Positions 15,985 through 24,369 of a stretch of DNA of 43,839 nucleotides are shown in pieces (within the stretch, counting starts at the first letter, position 1; each line of letters opens with the position of its first letter). Position numbers and translations under genes: made by a program. Source of the stretch: Pseudomonadales bacterium (GTDB taxonomy: Bacteria > Pseudomonadota > Gammaproteobacteria > Pseudomonadales > Azotimanducaceae). The notes beneath the pieces are model-generated. The model was not told the origin of the DNA, ran no database searches, and was given only the letters and a program-made list of their open reading frames with translations. The DNA is taken from NCBI GenBank assembly GCA_019090615.1, contig JAHRVQ010000009.1:1-43839 (forward strand). The letters are read 5' to 3'.

Positions 15985-16556
15985 GCCATCCACTAAAAGT
16001 CGATTCATCTGAACTATGGCTCGAGCGGGTTATGGATAATTTTGATGATTTTCTTATCGATCACGCCAACAACGAAAAGAAAGCCTCGGCCGTAGCCCTC
16101 TCGCTAATGGCCCATTATCCCGACAAACCAAAGCTACTTGAAACAATGATGGACCTGGCATTAGAAGAGCTTCATCACTATCGGCAGGTGCTGAAAATAA
16201 TATTAAGTCGAAAAATCACCCCTACAGCAGATGAAAAAGATGCCTACGTTAATAAAATTATCAAACGGGTTCGGCGCGGAACGGAGTTTTATTTCCTCGA
16301 CAGACTACTTACAGCCGCAATTATTGAAGCCCGTGGCGCTGAAAGATTTAGCCTGTTGGCTAATCGACTAGAGTCACCCGAACTAAGTGAATTTTACTCC
16401 GAACTAGCTATTTCAGAGCAAAACCACTACCTGTTATTTCTCGAATTGGCCCAACACTACTTCAGTCAAACCCAAATAGATCAACGTTGGCAGGAATGGC
16501 TAAACATTGAGGCTGAAATTATCAGCAACCTGCCAATCAGAGCCAGACTTCATTGA
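15981..16556 (+). CDS. miaE: tRNA-(ms2io6A)37 hydroxylase MiaE
   Basis: 191-residue ferritin-like diiron monooxygenase that hydroxylates the isopentenyl side chain of ms2i6A at tRNA position 37. The diiron pattern is visible: E32 (NNEKKAS), E63/H66 in EELHHY, E116 and E121 in IIEARGAERF, and E146/H149 in SEQNH. The start is TTG at 15981, overlapping the esterase stop by 4 nt, with AGGAA 5 nt upstream. No alternative start would keep the first conserved helix. Expression should follow the esterase gene. The family is near certain. Confidence 0.94.
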   Translation: MSHPLKVDSSELWLERVMDNFDDFLIDHANNEKKASAVALSLMAHYPDKPKLLETMMDLALEELHHYRQVLKIILSRKITPTADEKDAYVNKIIKRVRRGTEFYFLDRLLTAAIIEARGAERFSLLANRLESPELSEFYSELAISEQNHYLLFLELAQHYFSQTQIDQRWQEWLNIEAEIISNLPIRARLH

Positions 16557-16639
16557 TTTGTTAGAATCAATGAATAAGCTCAGCATACTAACCAATCAAT
16601 ACAACACCGCCAAAGCATTCAGGCGCCCATTAGAAAACT

Positions 16640-17944
16640 ATGCGGTCAACCAACAAACTCATCAGTAAATATCTTGAAATTTACTCAGAAGCCGAATCTA
16701 ACACGCAACTACCACCCTTCTGGGGTGTATTAAGCCACTGCCTGGTCATCCCCGCCTACCGTGAAAGCTGGCTTGAGCTACAAAAAGTATGGTCGAAACT
16801 TTCAGACGACTTACTCATTATTCTGGTTGCAAATTCACCTGACCAGAATAATCCAACCACACAAAAAATGATAACCCAGGCTCGGCATGCTTCAAATTCA
16901 AATAGTAGCCACGGCAATATCGACTATTTAACTACACCCTGCGGAAAAAAAATATTGTTAGTCGACAGATGTAGCAGACCAATCCCTGTTCGCCAGGGGG
17001 TTGGCATGGCTCGAAAAATTGGCGCTGATATCGCCCTTCGGCTCATTCACAACAAACAGATAAAATCTGCTTGTATTTTCAACACAGATGCCGACGTAAT
17101 CCTACCAGCTGACTACTTTACAGCTGGCGACAAGCTCCTGGCTCACAATCCAGTAAATGGCCAACCTATCGCCGCATTTGTTTATCCATTTTTGCACCAG
17201 CCCGCACCTCAAACTGAAGCCGCCTGTTATCTCTACGAAATTTCACTATGTTATTATGTTCTAGGGCTCAGATACGCGGCCTCGCCATACGCCTTTAGCA
17301 ATGTTGGTAGCACTATAGCGATCAATGCGAGCAATTATGCAATGGTACGAGGGTTCCCCAAACGTACTGCAGGAGAAGACTTTTATCTGCTAAACAAGTT
17401 GGCGAAAACAGGAAAAATCCACACCCTGGAAACCCCCGTAATTCATATTTCAGGCAGATTTTCAGATAGAGTAGGCTTCGGCACCGGCCTTGGTATTGAA
17501 AAAATCCACAACAATAACAACATCGGCAACAATAATAACATCCGCGATAGCAACCAAATCCCACTGTTTTACAACCCGGTAATTTTTGACCTACTTAAAG
17601 AATTTTTGGCTGACCCGACTGCCTACGCCGATACAGATTCAGCGAATAAACAGGCCCAAAACCCCAAAATCCATGCCTGGTGTGACAGCGTCGGTTTAGC
17701 AGCGCTCATTAAAACCAGGCGTAATCAACGAACCACTGTATTCGCAAAGTTCATCCATGACTGGATGGACGGTTTTCGGACCATGAAGTTTATCCATTAT
17801 ATGCAGGACAACTACTATCAAAAAATTCAGCTTACGCCGATGCTAAAAGCCGATTTTATTAGCCACCTCAGGATAGAGAACAAAACCGACCTGAAAACCA
17901 TCAGAAACAATATTCAGCAAGCGGTTTTTGCAACAAAGCACTAA
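16640..17944 (+). CDS. GT-A fold glycosyltransferase, GT2-like
   Basis: 434 residues. The N-terminal half resembles family 2 glycosyltransferases: HCLVIPAYRES at 33-43, a nucleotide-binding DAD motif at 150-152 (IFNTDADVILP), FSNVGSTIAINASNY, and an acceptor-side RTAGEDFYLLNKLAK with E246/D247. About 170 C-terminal residues are unassigned. An asparagine-rich insert, HNNNNIGNNNNI, at 290-301 comes from an 18-bp DNA duplication. No transmembrane helices are evident, so it is probably cytosolic, acting on a soluble sugar or nucleotide-linked donor. The Shine-Dalgarno is weak. It follows miaE and precedes argC with 250 bp between. Donor and acceptor are not predictable. Confidence 0.78.
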   Translation: MRSTNKLISKYLEIYSEAESNTQLPPFWGVLSHCLVIPAYRESWLELQKVWSKLSDDLLIILVANSPDQNNPTTQKMITQARHASNSNSSHGNIDYLTTPCGKKILLVDRCSRPIPVRQGVGMARKIGADIALRLIHNKQIKSACIFNTDADVILPADYFTAGDKLLAHNPVNGQPIAAFVYPFLHQPAPQTEAACYLYEISLCYYVLGLRYAASPYAFSNVGSTIAINASNYAMVRGFPKRTAGEDFYLLNKLAKTGKIHTLETPVIHISGRFSDRVGFGTGLGIEKIHNNNNIGNNNNIRDSNQIPLFYNPVIFDLLKEFLADPTAYADTDSANKQAQNPKIHAWCDSVGLAALIKTRRNQRTTVFAKFIHDWMDGFRTMKFIHYMQDNYYQKIQLTPMLKADFISHLRIENKTDLKTIRNNIQQAVFATKH

Positions 17945-18100
17945 ACCCGTATCACCCGACCCAGGGTCAATAACGGCAATACATATCTGCCTCTGGAATT
18001 CGGCGAAACTATTCCTCCCACTATGATAGAATCAAAAACCAGATCATGAGCCTGTTCTGTGCCAGCATCCTTCACTCATTAAAAACGATCTAATAATTGA

Positions 18101-18127
18101 ATAGATTTAATAGATTTAATAGATTTA
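18101..18127. repeat. 9-bp triplicate repeat
   Basis: ATAGATTTA three times in a row, in the gap upstream of argC; the repeat is AT-rich enough to lie within the argC promoter region. Confidence 0.9.
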
Positions 18128-18192
18128 ATAAAGAGTGAGCTAATCAAAAGTGGGCAAAACAACCCTTTAAAACACTTAATCAGCAATTTCAC

Positions 18193-19176
18193 ATGCATAA
18201 AATATTTATCGATGGCCAGGCCGGCACCACCGGACTACAAATTCATAACCGCTTACACCAGCGTCATGATATACAATTACTGACAATTGATGATCAGCAA
18301 CGAAAAGATCCATTAATTAAACACGACCTTATCCAGGCAGCCGATATTATTGTCCTCTGCCTGCCGGATGAGGCCGCAAAAGAAACTGTCGCTTTAGCTG
18401 CCGATACCGATACGCGGATACTCGACGCTAGCACTGCATTTCGTACCGACCCTGACTGGGCTTATGGACTGGCCGAACTTAACCCAGGCCAACGTCAACT
18501 AATTGCCTCAGCAGACAAAGTATCCAATCCAGGCTGTTATCCCACCGGTTTTCTACTCGCTGTCGCGCCCTTAATCGCAGCCGGAATTTTGAATCCAGGT
18601 TGCCAGCTTAGTATCAGTGCAGTTTCTGGATACTCTGGCGGCGGGCACAATATGATTGATAGATACGTAGACAGGCAGGTGAATAGTTACAGCGGCAAAC
18701 AACAACCATCTGCCGATGACCTATGGTGCGCCAGGCCTTATGGATTGAAATTTGGCCATAAGCATTTAGCAGAAATGCAACACTATGCGGATCTCCAGCA
18801 CGCCCCCTTATTTATGCCTTCGGTTGGGCATTACCTGCAGGGCATGTTAGTCAGCACACCGTTAGCCAGCACCTATTTCAACCATCCGGTTACTGTAGAG
18901 GATATTCAAGCCTGCCTGGCTGAACGATATAGTTCCGAGCCCTGTGTGCCGGTCCATACTGCAAATACAGAACAGGCATTGGATCAAGGCTTTCTGGACC
19001 CCCAGGGGGTCAACGGCACTAATCGATGCGATCTCTATGTTTACGGCAACAATGAACAAATAATGCTGATCGCCCAACTGGATAATCTCGGCAAGGGTGC
19101 CGCTGGCGCTGCTGTGCAAAATCTCAACATAATGCTTGGCATAGATGAGCTTACTAGCCTATCTATTGACCTGTGA
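18193..19176 (+). CDS. argC: N-acetyl-gamma-glutamyl-phosphate reductase, type 2
   Basis: 327 residues of the short (type 2) ArgC class. It reduces N-acetylglutamyl phosphate to the semialdehyde with NADPH in arginine synthesis. The N-terminus has the nucleotide-binding loop FIDGQAGTTGLQI. The catalytic cysteine is C115 in SNPGCYPTG; the distal KFGHKHLAEM carries the likely acid/base histidine. The gene sits 18 bp before an aminotransferase read the same way. This suggests one operon for amino-acid synthesis, although other arg genes are absent. The Shine-Dalgarno is weak. Confidence 0.93.
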   Translation: MHKIFIDGQAGTTGLQIHNRLHQRHDIQLLTIDDQQRKDPLIKHDLIQAADIIVLCLPDEAAKETVALAADTDTRILDASTAFRTDPDWAYGLAELNPGQRQLIASADKVSNPGCYPTGFLLAVAPLIAAGILNPGCQLSISAVSGYSGGGHNMIDRYVDRQVNSYSGKQQPSADDLWCARPYGLKFGHKHLAEMQHYADLQHAPLFMPSVGHYLQGMLVSTPLASTYFNHPVTVEDIQACLAERYSSEPCVPVHTANTEQALDQGFLDPQGVNGTNRCDLYVYGNNEQIMLIAQLDNLGKGAAGAAVQNLNIMLGIDELTSLSIDL

Positions 19177-19194
19177 GACGGGAGATCAACAACA

Positions 19195-20505
19195 ATGAAA
19201 TATAGCGAGTTATCTAAAGCGCAACTGGAGGAGTTATACCAGGACCTTGTTGAAAAATATGCTCACATTTGCGCCGAGAACCTGAAGCTCGATCTAACCC
19301 GAGGAAAACCCGCCAGTGACCAGCTTGACTTATCGAATAGCCTCGATGGCATTTTGAACCAGTTCTATCTGCTGCAGGACGGCACCGACGTACGCAACTA
19401 CGGCGGCTTGTCAGGGTTGCCTGAAGCACGCGAACTTGGCAGTCATTTACTTGAGCTGCCAACAGCTGAAATCATGGTCGGCGGCAACAGCAGCTTGAGC
19501 CTGATGTATCAATATATCAGCCTGATGATGGACACCAGATGGGCCCCCAGAAAACCCAGCCCTGGCCCAGACTCTGACACCAGATCCGAGCAACCAATTA
19601 AACCCGTCAGCGTTAAGTTTCTCTGCCCAACACCTGGTTATGACAGGCACTTTACGCTCTGCGAACACTTTAATATCGAAATGATCAATATTGAGATGCT
19701 TCCATCTGGGCCCAATCTGGATCAGATCGAAACCTTAGTCGCAGCCGACCCGATGATTAAAGGCATCTGGTGTGTGCCCAAATATTCCAACCCTACCGGG
19801 ATCACCTACGCCGAAGCTACGGTTAAACGCCTTGCTCGACTACCTGTAATTGCTGGCACTGATTTTCGCATTTTATGGGACAATGCATACGCTGTACATC
19901 ATCTGACCCAACACCCTGATAAACTCTATAACCTGATGCATGCAGCTAAACTTGAAGACACACAAAACAACATTGTAATGTTTGGTTCAACCTCAAAAAT
20001 CACTTATGCAGGTGCCGGCATCTCCTTTATCGGCCTGAGCGAACCAAACCTTATGCAGTTTAGCCGCTTCCTTTCGGTTTCATCCATTGGGCCTGACAAG
20101 GTCAATCAACTCAGACATGTTCGATTTCTCAAGGATGCAGCCGGAATCAAAGCGCATATGAAAAAACACAGCGATATTATCCAGCCTAAATTTGAGCTGG
20201 TTGATAAGATGCTAGCACATCATCTTGCCGGCAAAGATATTGCCGACTGGACACAGCCAAAGGGCGGCTACTTTGTTTCCTTGAATACCCAACCAGGGTT
20301 AGCAAAAAAAATCATCCGCATGGCCAGCGAGGCCGGTGTAAAACTTACCCCTGCAGGCGCTACATTCCCTTATGGTATAGACCCAGACAATCAGAACATT
20401 CGAATAGCGCCCACTTACCCATCACTTGCCAGTTTAGAAAAAGCACTTGAGGTACTCATCGCATGTATTCAGTTGGCCAGCGTTGAGCAGTTAATAAATG
20501 TCTAA
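19195..20505 (+). CDS. aspartate aminotransferase, type Ic
   Basis: 436-residue PLP enzyme of the Asp_aminotransf (PF12897) group, first characterised as class Ic aspartate aminotransferases. The N-terminal helix with LKLDLTRGKPASDQLDLS is diagnostic. SNPTG (N199), DNAYAVH (D229, Y232) and the PLP lysine K268 in GSTSKITYAG are all present, as is the late NIRIAPTYP. GGGAGA lies about 11 nt ahead of the ATG. It is co-transcribed with argC. It probably makes aspartate or glutamate from the oxo-acid; a dedicated N-acetylornithine role is possible from context but not supported by family. Confidence 0.88.
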   Translation: MKYSELSKAQLEELYQDLVEKYAHICAENLKLDLTRGKPASDQLDLSNSLDGILNQFYLLQDGTDVRNYGGLSGLPEARELGSHLLELPTAEIMVGGNSSLSLMYQYISLMMDTRWAPRKPSPGPDSDTRSEQPIKPVSVKFLCPTPGYDRHFTLCEHFNIEMINIEMLPSGPNLDQIETLVAADPMIKGIWCVPKYSNPTGITYAEATVKRLARLPVIAGTDFRILWDNAYAVHHLTQHPDKLYNLMHAAKLEDTQNNIVMFGSTSKITYAGAGISFIGLSEPNLMQFSRFLSVSSIGPDKVNQLRHVRFLKDAAGIKAHMKKHSDIIQPKFELVDKMLAHHLAGKDIADWTQPKGGYFVSLNTQPGLAKKIIRMASEAGVKLTPAGATFPYGIDPDNQNIRIAPTYPSLASLEKALEVLIACIQLASVEQLINV

Positions 20506-20546
20506 TCATGCGACCCCGCCTAAATACCACTATTAATTTTTCCCTG

Positions 20547-20567
20547 AACCAGAATATGCCTGGTTTT
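20547..20567 (+). terminator. weak intrinsic terminator after the aminotransferase
   Basis: Six-base stem AACCAG / CTGGTT with a 7-nt loop and a short T-run, 42 bp past the stop codon. It is modest in strength. Confidence 0.4.
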
Positions 20568-20750
20568 GTGCGCGCATCAATCAGTTGCCGTAATTTAAGG
20601 CGGCACCACAACGGCATAAAAATCTGCACTACTAATTAACCCAACTGGCCCGACAAACTATTTAAATAACAACGTAATAAAATGAAAATAACAAACACCA
20701 ATCAATAGTTAAATAGTCATGCTAGAATGCCTTATGCGAGTCTCGATAAT

Positions 20751-22238
20751 ATGAAGTTCTTAAAAAAGCTGTTTGCTACAACGATACCCCAAACCGGTGG
20801 AGCTAATAAAAGCCGACCTGTAGGAAGTAACGCTGAGGAAAACAGCGTTAAGAAGAGTAACCCCGATAAAAACAAATCTGCGCAAAAAAACCATGGCCAA
20901 TCGCCAGACCAAAATCAATCCCAAAATCAATCCCAAAATCAGAAAAAGTCGCGGCATAATTCAGCTAAACGAAAAACTGAACAAACCACCGTCAAGCAGG
21001 AAGATATTCCGCCTGACTTCGCCGAGCTTCGCCTACCTAACGAATTAAATCTGGCCATTCAGGAATTAGGCTTTCAGTCCTGTACACCGGTACAAAAAGA
21101 AGTACTACCCTACTCACTTGATGGCCAGGATATCATTGCTCAAGCCCAGACTGGCACGGGCAAAACCGCTGCTTTCCTGATTTCAGCCATAGCCTATGAC
21201 CTCGAAAACCCTGAGATAGAGCAACGTCCAGCAGGCTCGCCTTTTGCACTGATCATTGCCCCAACCCGCGAACTGGTACTGCAAATCAGCAAAGACGCAC
21301 AACATCTTGCCGCATTCACGGACATAAAAGTAATGTCGGTGATGGGTGGCATGGACTATGAAAAACAAAAACAGCAACTACAATACCCAATCGATATCGT
21401 TATCGCCACACCAGGCCGTCTCATCGACTTTATTCGCTCTAGAGTTATTGACCTTTCAAGAGTCGAAACGCTAATCATCGATGAAGCTGATCGCATGCTT
21501 AGCATGGGCTTTATTCCTGACGTAAAATCCATTATTGCCAGAACCCCGAAAAAGGAACAACGGCAGACACAATTGTTTAGTGCGACCTTCAGTGACGACA
21601 TTAAACGCCTCGCCGCAAGCTGGACCCATGATCCGGCCAGAATTGAAATCGCACCGGATCAGGTTGCAGTAGATAGTGTCGAACAACGGGTCTACCTCAC
21701 AGGCAATGACATTAAATTCAAAGTTTTGTATAACCTCATCATTTCAGACGAAGTAGAACGCGCCATCGTTTTTCTTAATCGCCGTGACCAGACCCGCACA
21801 ATTGAGAACAAGCTTTATCGACAGGGTATTGATTGCGGCCTGCTAAGCGGAGAAGTCGCGCAGAAAAAACGAATTCGCACCCTGGATGATTTTAGAAATG
21901 GCAAGATCAAGGTGCTAGTTGCTACCGATGTGGCAGGGCGCGGTATTCACGTTGATGGTATTAGCCATGTAATCAATTATAATTTGCCAGAAGACCCAGA
22001 GGACTATGTACACCGTATTGGCCGAACAGGCCGAGCAGGCGCGACCGGCGTTTCTATCAGCCTTGCCTGCGAAGATGACTCTTTCATGTTACCCGCTATC
22101 GAAACGTTGTTGGGCGAATCTTTTTTATGCCAACAGCCTCCTTCGGATCTTCTAACAAAACTGCCCGCTCCGGTGCGCAAACCAAGACAGGAAAGAGAAA
22201 CAAACGACCGACGTCCTGACAAATATCGCAGAAAATAA
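20751..22238 (+). CDS. rhlB: DEAD-box RNA helicase, RhlB type
   Basis: About 495 residues from the ATG at 20751 (M-K-F-L-K-K-L-F, the form seen in pseudomonad RhlB); an ATG at 20727 would add 8 residues. After a low-complexity, N/Q/S/K-rich extension of about 85 residues comes the full helicase core: Q motif GFQSCTPVQ, Walker A AQTGTGKT (about 132-139), APTREL, TPGRLID, DEAD at 244-247, SATFSD, and HRIGRTGRAG. RhlB unwinds RNA for RNase E/PNPase decay. The extension contains a 12-bp DNA repeat giving QNQSQNQSQNQ. The C-terminus is basic (DKYRRK). It converges with the thioesterase-like gene, 11 bp away. CsdA/RhlE are less likely from the motif spacing. Confidence 0.88.
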   Translation: MKFLKKLFATTIPQTGGANKSRPVGSNAEENSVKKSNPDKNKSAQKNHGQSPDQNQSQNQSQNQKKSRHNSAKRKTEQTTVKQEDIPPDFAELRLPNELNLAIQELGFQSCTPVQKEVLPYSLDGQDIIAQAQTGTGKTAAFLISAIAYDLENPEIEQRPAGSPFALIIAPTRELVLQISKDAQHLAAFTDIKVMSVMGGMDYEKQKQQLQYPIDIVIATPGRLIDFIRSRVIDLSRVETLIIDEADRMLSMGFIPDVKSIIARTPKKEQRQTQLFSATFSDDIKRLAASWTHDPARIEIAPDQVAVDSVEQRVYLTGNDIKFKVLYNLIISDEVERAIVFLNRRDQTRTIENKLYRQGIDCGLLSGEVAQKKRIRTLDDFRNGKIKVLVATDVAGRGIHVDGISHVINYNLPEDPEDYVHRIGRTGRAGATGVSISLACEDDSFMLPAIETLLGESFLCQQPPSDLLTKLPAPVRKPRQERETNDRRPDKYRRK

Positions 22239-22249
22239 TCATTACCCGT

Positions 22250-23221
22250 TTACTGAGCGACTGATTGCAACAGATGCCGCTCTATAAACCGCCTTCGGTC
22301 AGCGGGTATTTCAATCGCCTTGCGCGCCACCAGATCCATATTAACACCGACTACATTGCTGCCAATTACCATCTGTTCAGTTTCGAGATTAAATAACAAA
22401 TGCGCCATTATTTGCGTTTTTCTGCCAATACTCTGAACACCTGAAACCATTTCAAATCTATTTCCCAGCATTAAGGGGTTAAAATGGTTCATCCGATACT
22501 CAAGCACAGCACCACCCAGTTCACCTTCACCTCGAGTATTGTCCTTATCTAACATTGCCCAAAGGTTTGGCATCGAATCCGAGCTCCTACCTATATACAA
22601 ATAGGGCAATAAAAACCCTTCAGAACAACATTCATCTGTCTGTACAACACCTCGACCAACACACACGAAACCCAGTTCATAAGCTTGTTTCCTACTGATA
22701 TTTGCATACTGAAGGGGCTCTGCCTGTAGACCTCGACTACCCGCATGGTCGGGCAATTGGGTTAATTGCAATTTTTGCCCAACGATCGAAGCATCACCTG
22801 CAATCGAAACATCACCTGCAAATGCCAACTTTGCCGATGTCATTGCTGACGACCCAACCGATAAGGGGTATTCAATCTGATAGGTAAAAGCCGATAATAC
22901 ATCGTTGGTTATCGTATTGCGCAACTCTATCAGCACAGAAAACCCACCGTCGCTTACCGCTACTAGCCCAAAGTAACCTGTAATCGGCACCGCAACTCTG
23001 GCCTCAGCGACAAACCGCATATGAGTAACAACATTTGATCGGCACGCGCTAGCAATGGCGTCGGCGGCAACCAGCGCATTATCTAAAAGACCGGCCACCA
23101 AAGCTTGATACGATTTTTGATAATAAAAACGCACATTGAGATGATCATTTTCATCACATTCCCATCGATTTACGCTGCCCAGATAAGTCACAGACATATT
23201 CTTCATAATATTTTCATGCAA
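22250..23221 (-). CDS. acyl-CoA thioesterase-like double-hotdog protein
   Basis: 323 residues. The N-terminal hotdog opens with GSVNRWECDENDHLNVRFYY, in which the N-x-R-F-Y-Y arrangement and D-x-N-D-H match 4-hydroxybenzoyl-CoA thioesterase-like proteins. The second half (about 215-310) repeats a hotdog-like pattern with MNHFNPLMLGNRFEMVSGVQ. A pair of 18-bp repeats in the DNA gives IAGDASI-type residues in the linker (about 135-150). The probable role is hydrolysis of an acyl-CoA, or a dehydratase-like relative. The start is uncertain between M1, M6 and M9. It stands alone, convergent with rhlB. Confidence 0.75.
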   Translation of the reverse strand: MHENIMKNMSVTYLGSVNRWECDENDHLNVRFYYQKSYQALVAGLLDNALVAADAIASACRSNVVTHMRFVAEARVAVPITGYFGLVAVSDGGFSVLIELRNTITNDVLSAFTYQIEYPLSVGSSAMTSAKLAFAGDVSIAGDASIVGQKLQLTQLPDHAGSRGLQAEPLQYANISRKQAYELGFVCVGRGVVQTDECCSEGFLLPYLYIGRSSDSMPNLWAMLDKDNTRGEGELGGAVLEYRMNHFNPLMLGNRFEMVSGVQSIGRKTQIMAHLLFNLETEQMVIGSNVVGVNMDLVARKAIEIPADRRRFIERHLLQSVAQ

Positions 23222-23657
23222 AACACAATACTCTTTAAAAAACCAAATTTAACTGTAATGGATCAATACCAACCGCTGAATACTGGCCCAATAATAATCG
23301 GTTATTGATCACTCGCCACTACTAATATCTGACCAGTAACGCCCGACAACTAACAAAGAATTGGCCGCCCGGCTGCCTCTAATTAATTTTTATCAGACTG
23401 AAAGTTTAGTTTTTACGAGACAAACACCAAACAGAAGCGTAAATTCCCCTGTATTCCATCACATATTCATGAAAGGTTAAGCTTATATATCCTCAGGTTC
23501 ATCACTATGGTATCTAGCAGCGCCAAAACATTTATTAGTACGCTAACTATTAGCAACACTGAACTATTAACAACAGCGACAAGATTCAATATGCTTGTAA
23601 AATCTTACTCGGTTTTTAAACTGACTAGTGGAGAGTTACATAATATACAGATACATC
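23222..23657. other. intergenic region
   Basis: About 430 bp between divergent genes (thioesterase-like and coiled-coil). It is AT-rich and contains no convincing ORF, hairpin or repeat. It should contain both promoters, but no pair of boxes stands out. Confidence 0.5.
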
Positions 23658-24368
23658 ATGCAACCACCTAATTCGAACCACAGGTTCAGAGAATCTGTTC
23701 CAAAGAATCTAAAACCCATGACCCAACATCAAATTAGCACAGCACATGCCGAACTACTTCTCCAGCGCCAGGAGAATCAACAGTTAAAAAACACCATCCT
23801 GGTATTAAGACAGCAACTTGAAAAAACTGAGGCGAGTAAACAGGCCAACGAACAAGAGCAGCATGCAGCCAACCAGCTTGAATGTGGCGACCTTAAGGAA
23901 ACGGTTCAAATCGTACGTGCTCAGCTAGAAACCGCCAACCACGAAACGCAAAATCGCATCCAGGGCGCCCAGCGGGATGCAAAACTTGAAATAATACAAC
24001 TTCAACATACCTGCCAGGCACTGCGTGATCAGCTAGAACGACTCTCGATTAACAATCAAACGAGCATCAACAAAATTCTTGTTGATGGCCAGGCCACAAC
24101 CAGAAATATGGAGCAAACAATACAGAAATTACGCCAGGAGCTGGAATCGGTGAATCGCCGTAGCCAACAAGCTGAACAACAAACCAGAGCCGAATTAACA
24201 GGCGAATGTAAAAACTTACAGGCAACCATCCATGCTTTGCGCGAACAGGTGGATATGCTGAATTACCAACAGCAGGTCACTACAAATCAACTAGAAACCA
24301 AACACATAACGGATTGTAACTACCTCAAAGCAACCATTATTGCTTTGCGGGAACAATTGGAGTCCTAA
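23658..24368 (+). CDS. coiled-coil protein preceding adenylate cyclase
   Basis: About 236 residues from the ATG at 23658; an in-frame GTG at 23628 or ATG at 23718 are alternatives, and none has a strong Shine-Dalgarno. From about residue 25 to the end it is a predicted coiled coil. A degenerate unit, roughly L-K-x-T-I-x-x-L-R-x-Q-L-E, appears at least four times (LKNTILVLRQQLE, LKETVQIVRAQLE, LQATIHALREQVD, LKATIIALREQLE). There is no signal peptide or membrane segment. Its stop is one base before the cyclase ATG, and the cyclase Shine-Dalgarno lies within its last codons, so the two are translationally linked. It may scaffold or localise the cyclase. No family was recognised. Confidence 0.75.
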   Translation: MQPPNSNHRFRESVPKNLKPMTQHQISTAHAELLLQRQENQQLKNTILVLRQQLEKTEASKQANEQEQHAANQLECGDLKETVQIVRAQLETANHETQNRIQGAQRDAKLEIIQLQHTCQALRDQLERLSINNQTSINKILVDGQATTRNMEQTIQKLRQELESVNRRSQQAEQQTRAELTGECKNLQATIHALREQVDMLNYQQQVTTNQLETKHITDCNYLKATIIALREQLES

Positions 24369-24369
24369 G

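Noticed and set aside
22239-22249. Terminator between convergent rhlB and the thioesterase-like gene
   Set aside because: The gap is only 11 bp and no hairpin is visible at either gene end.
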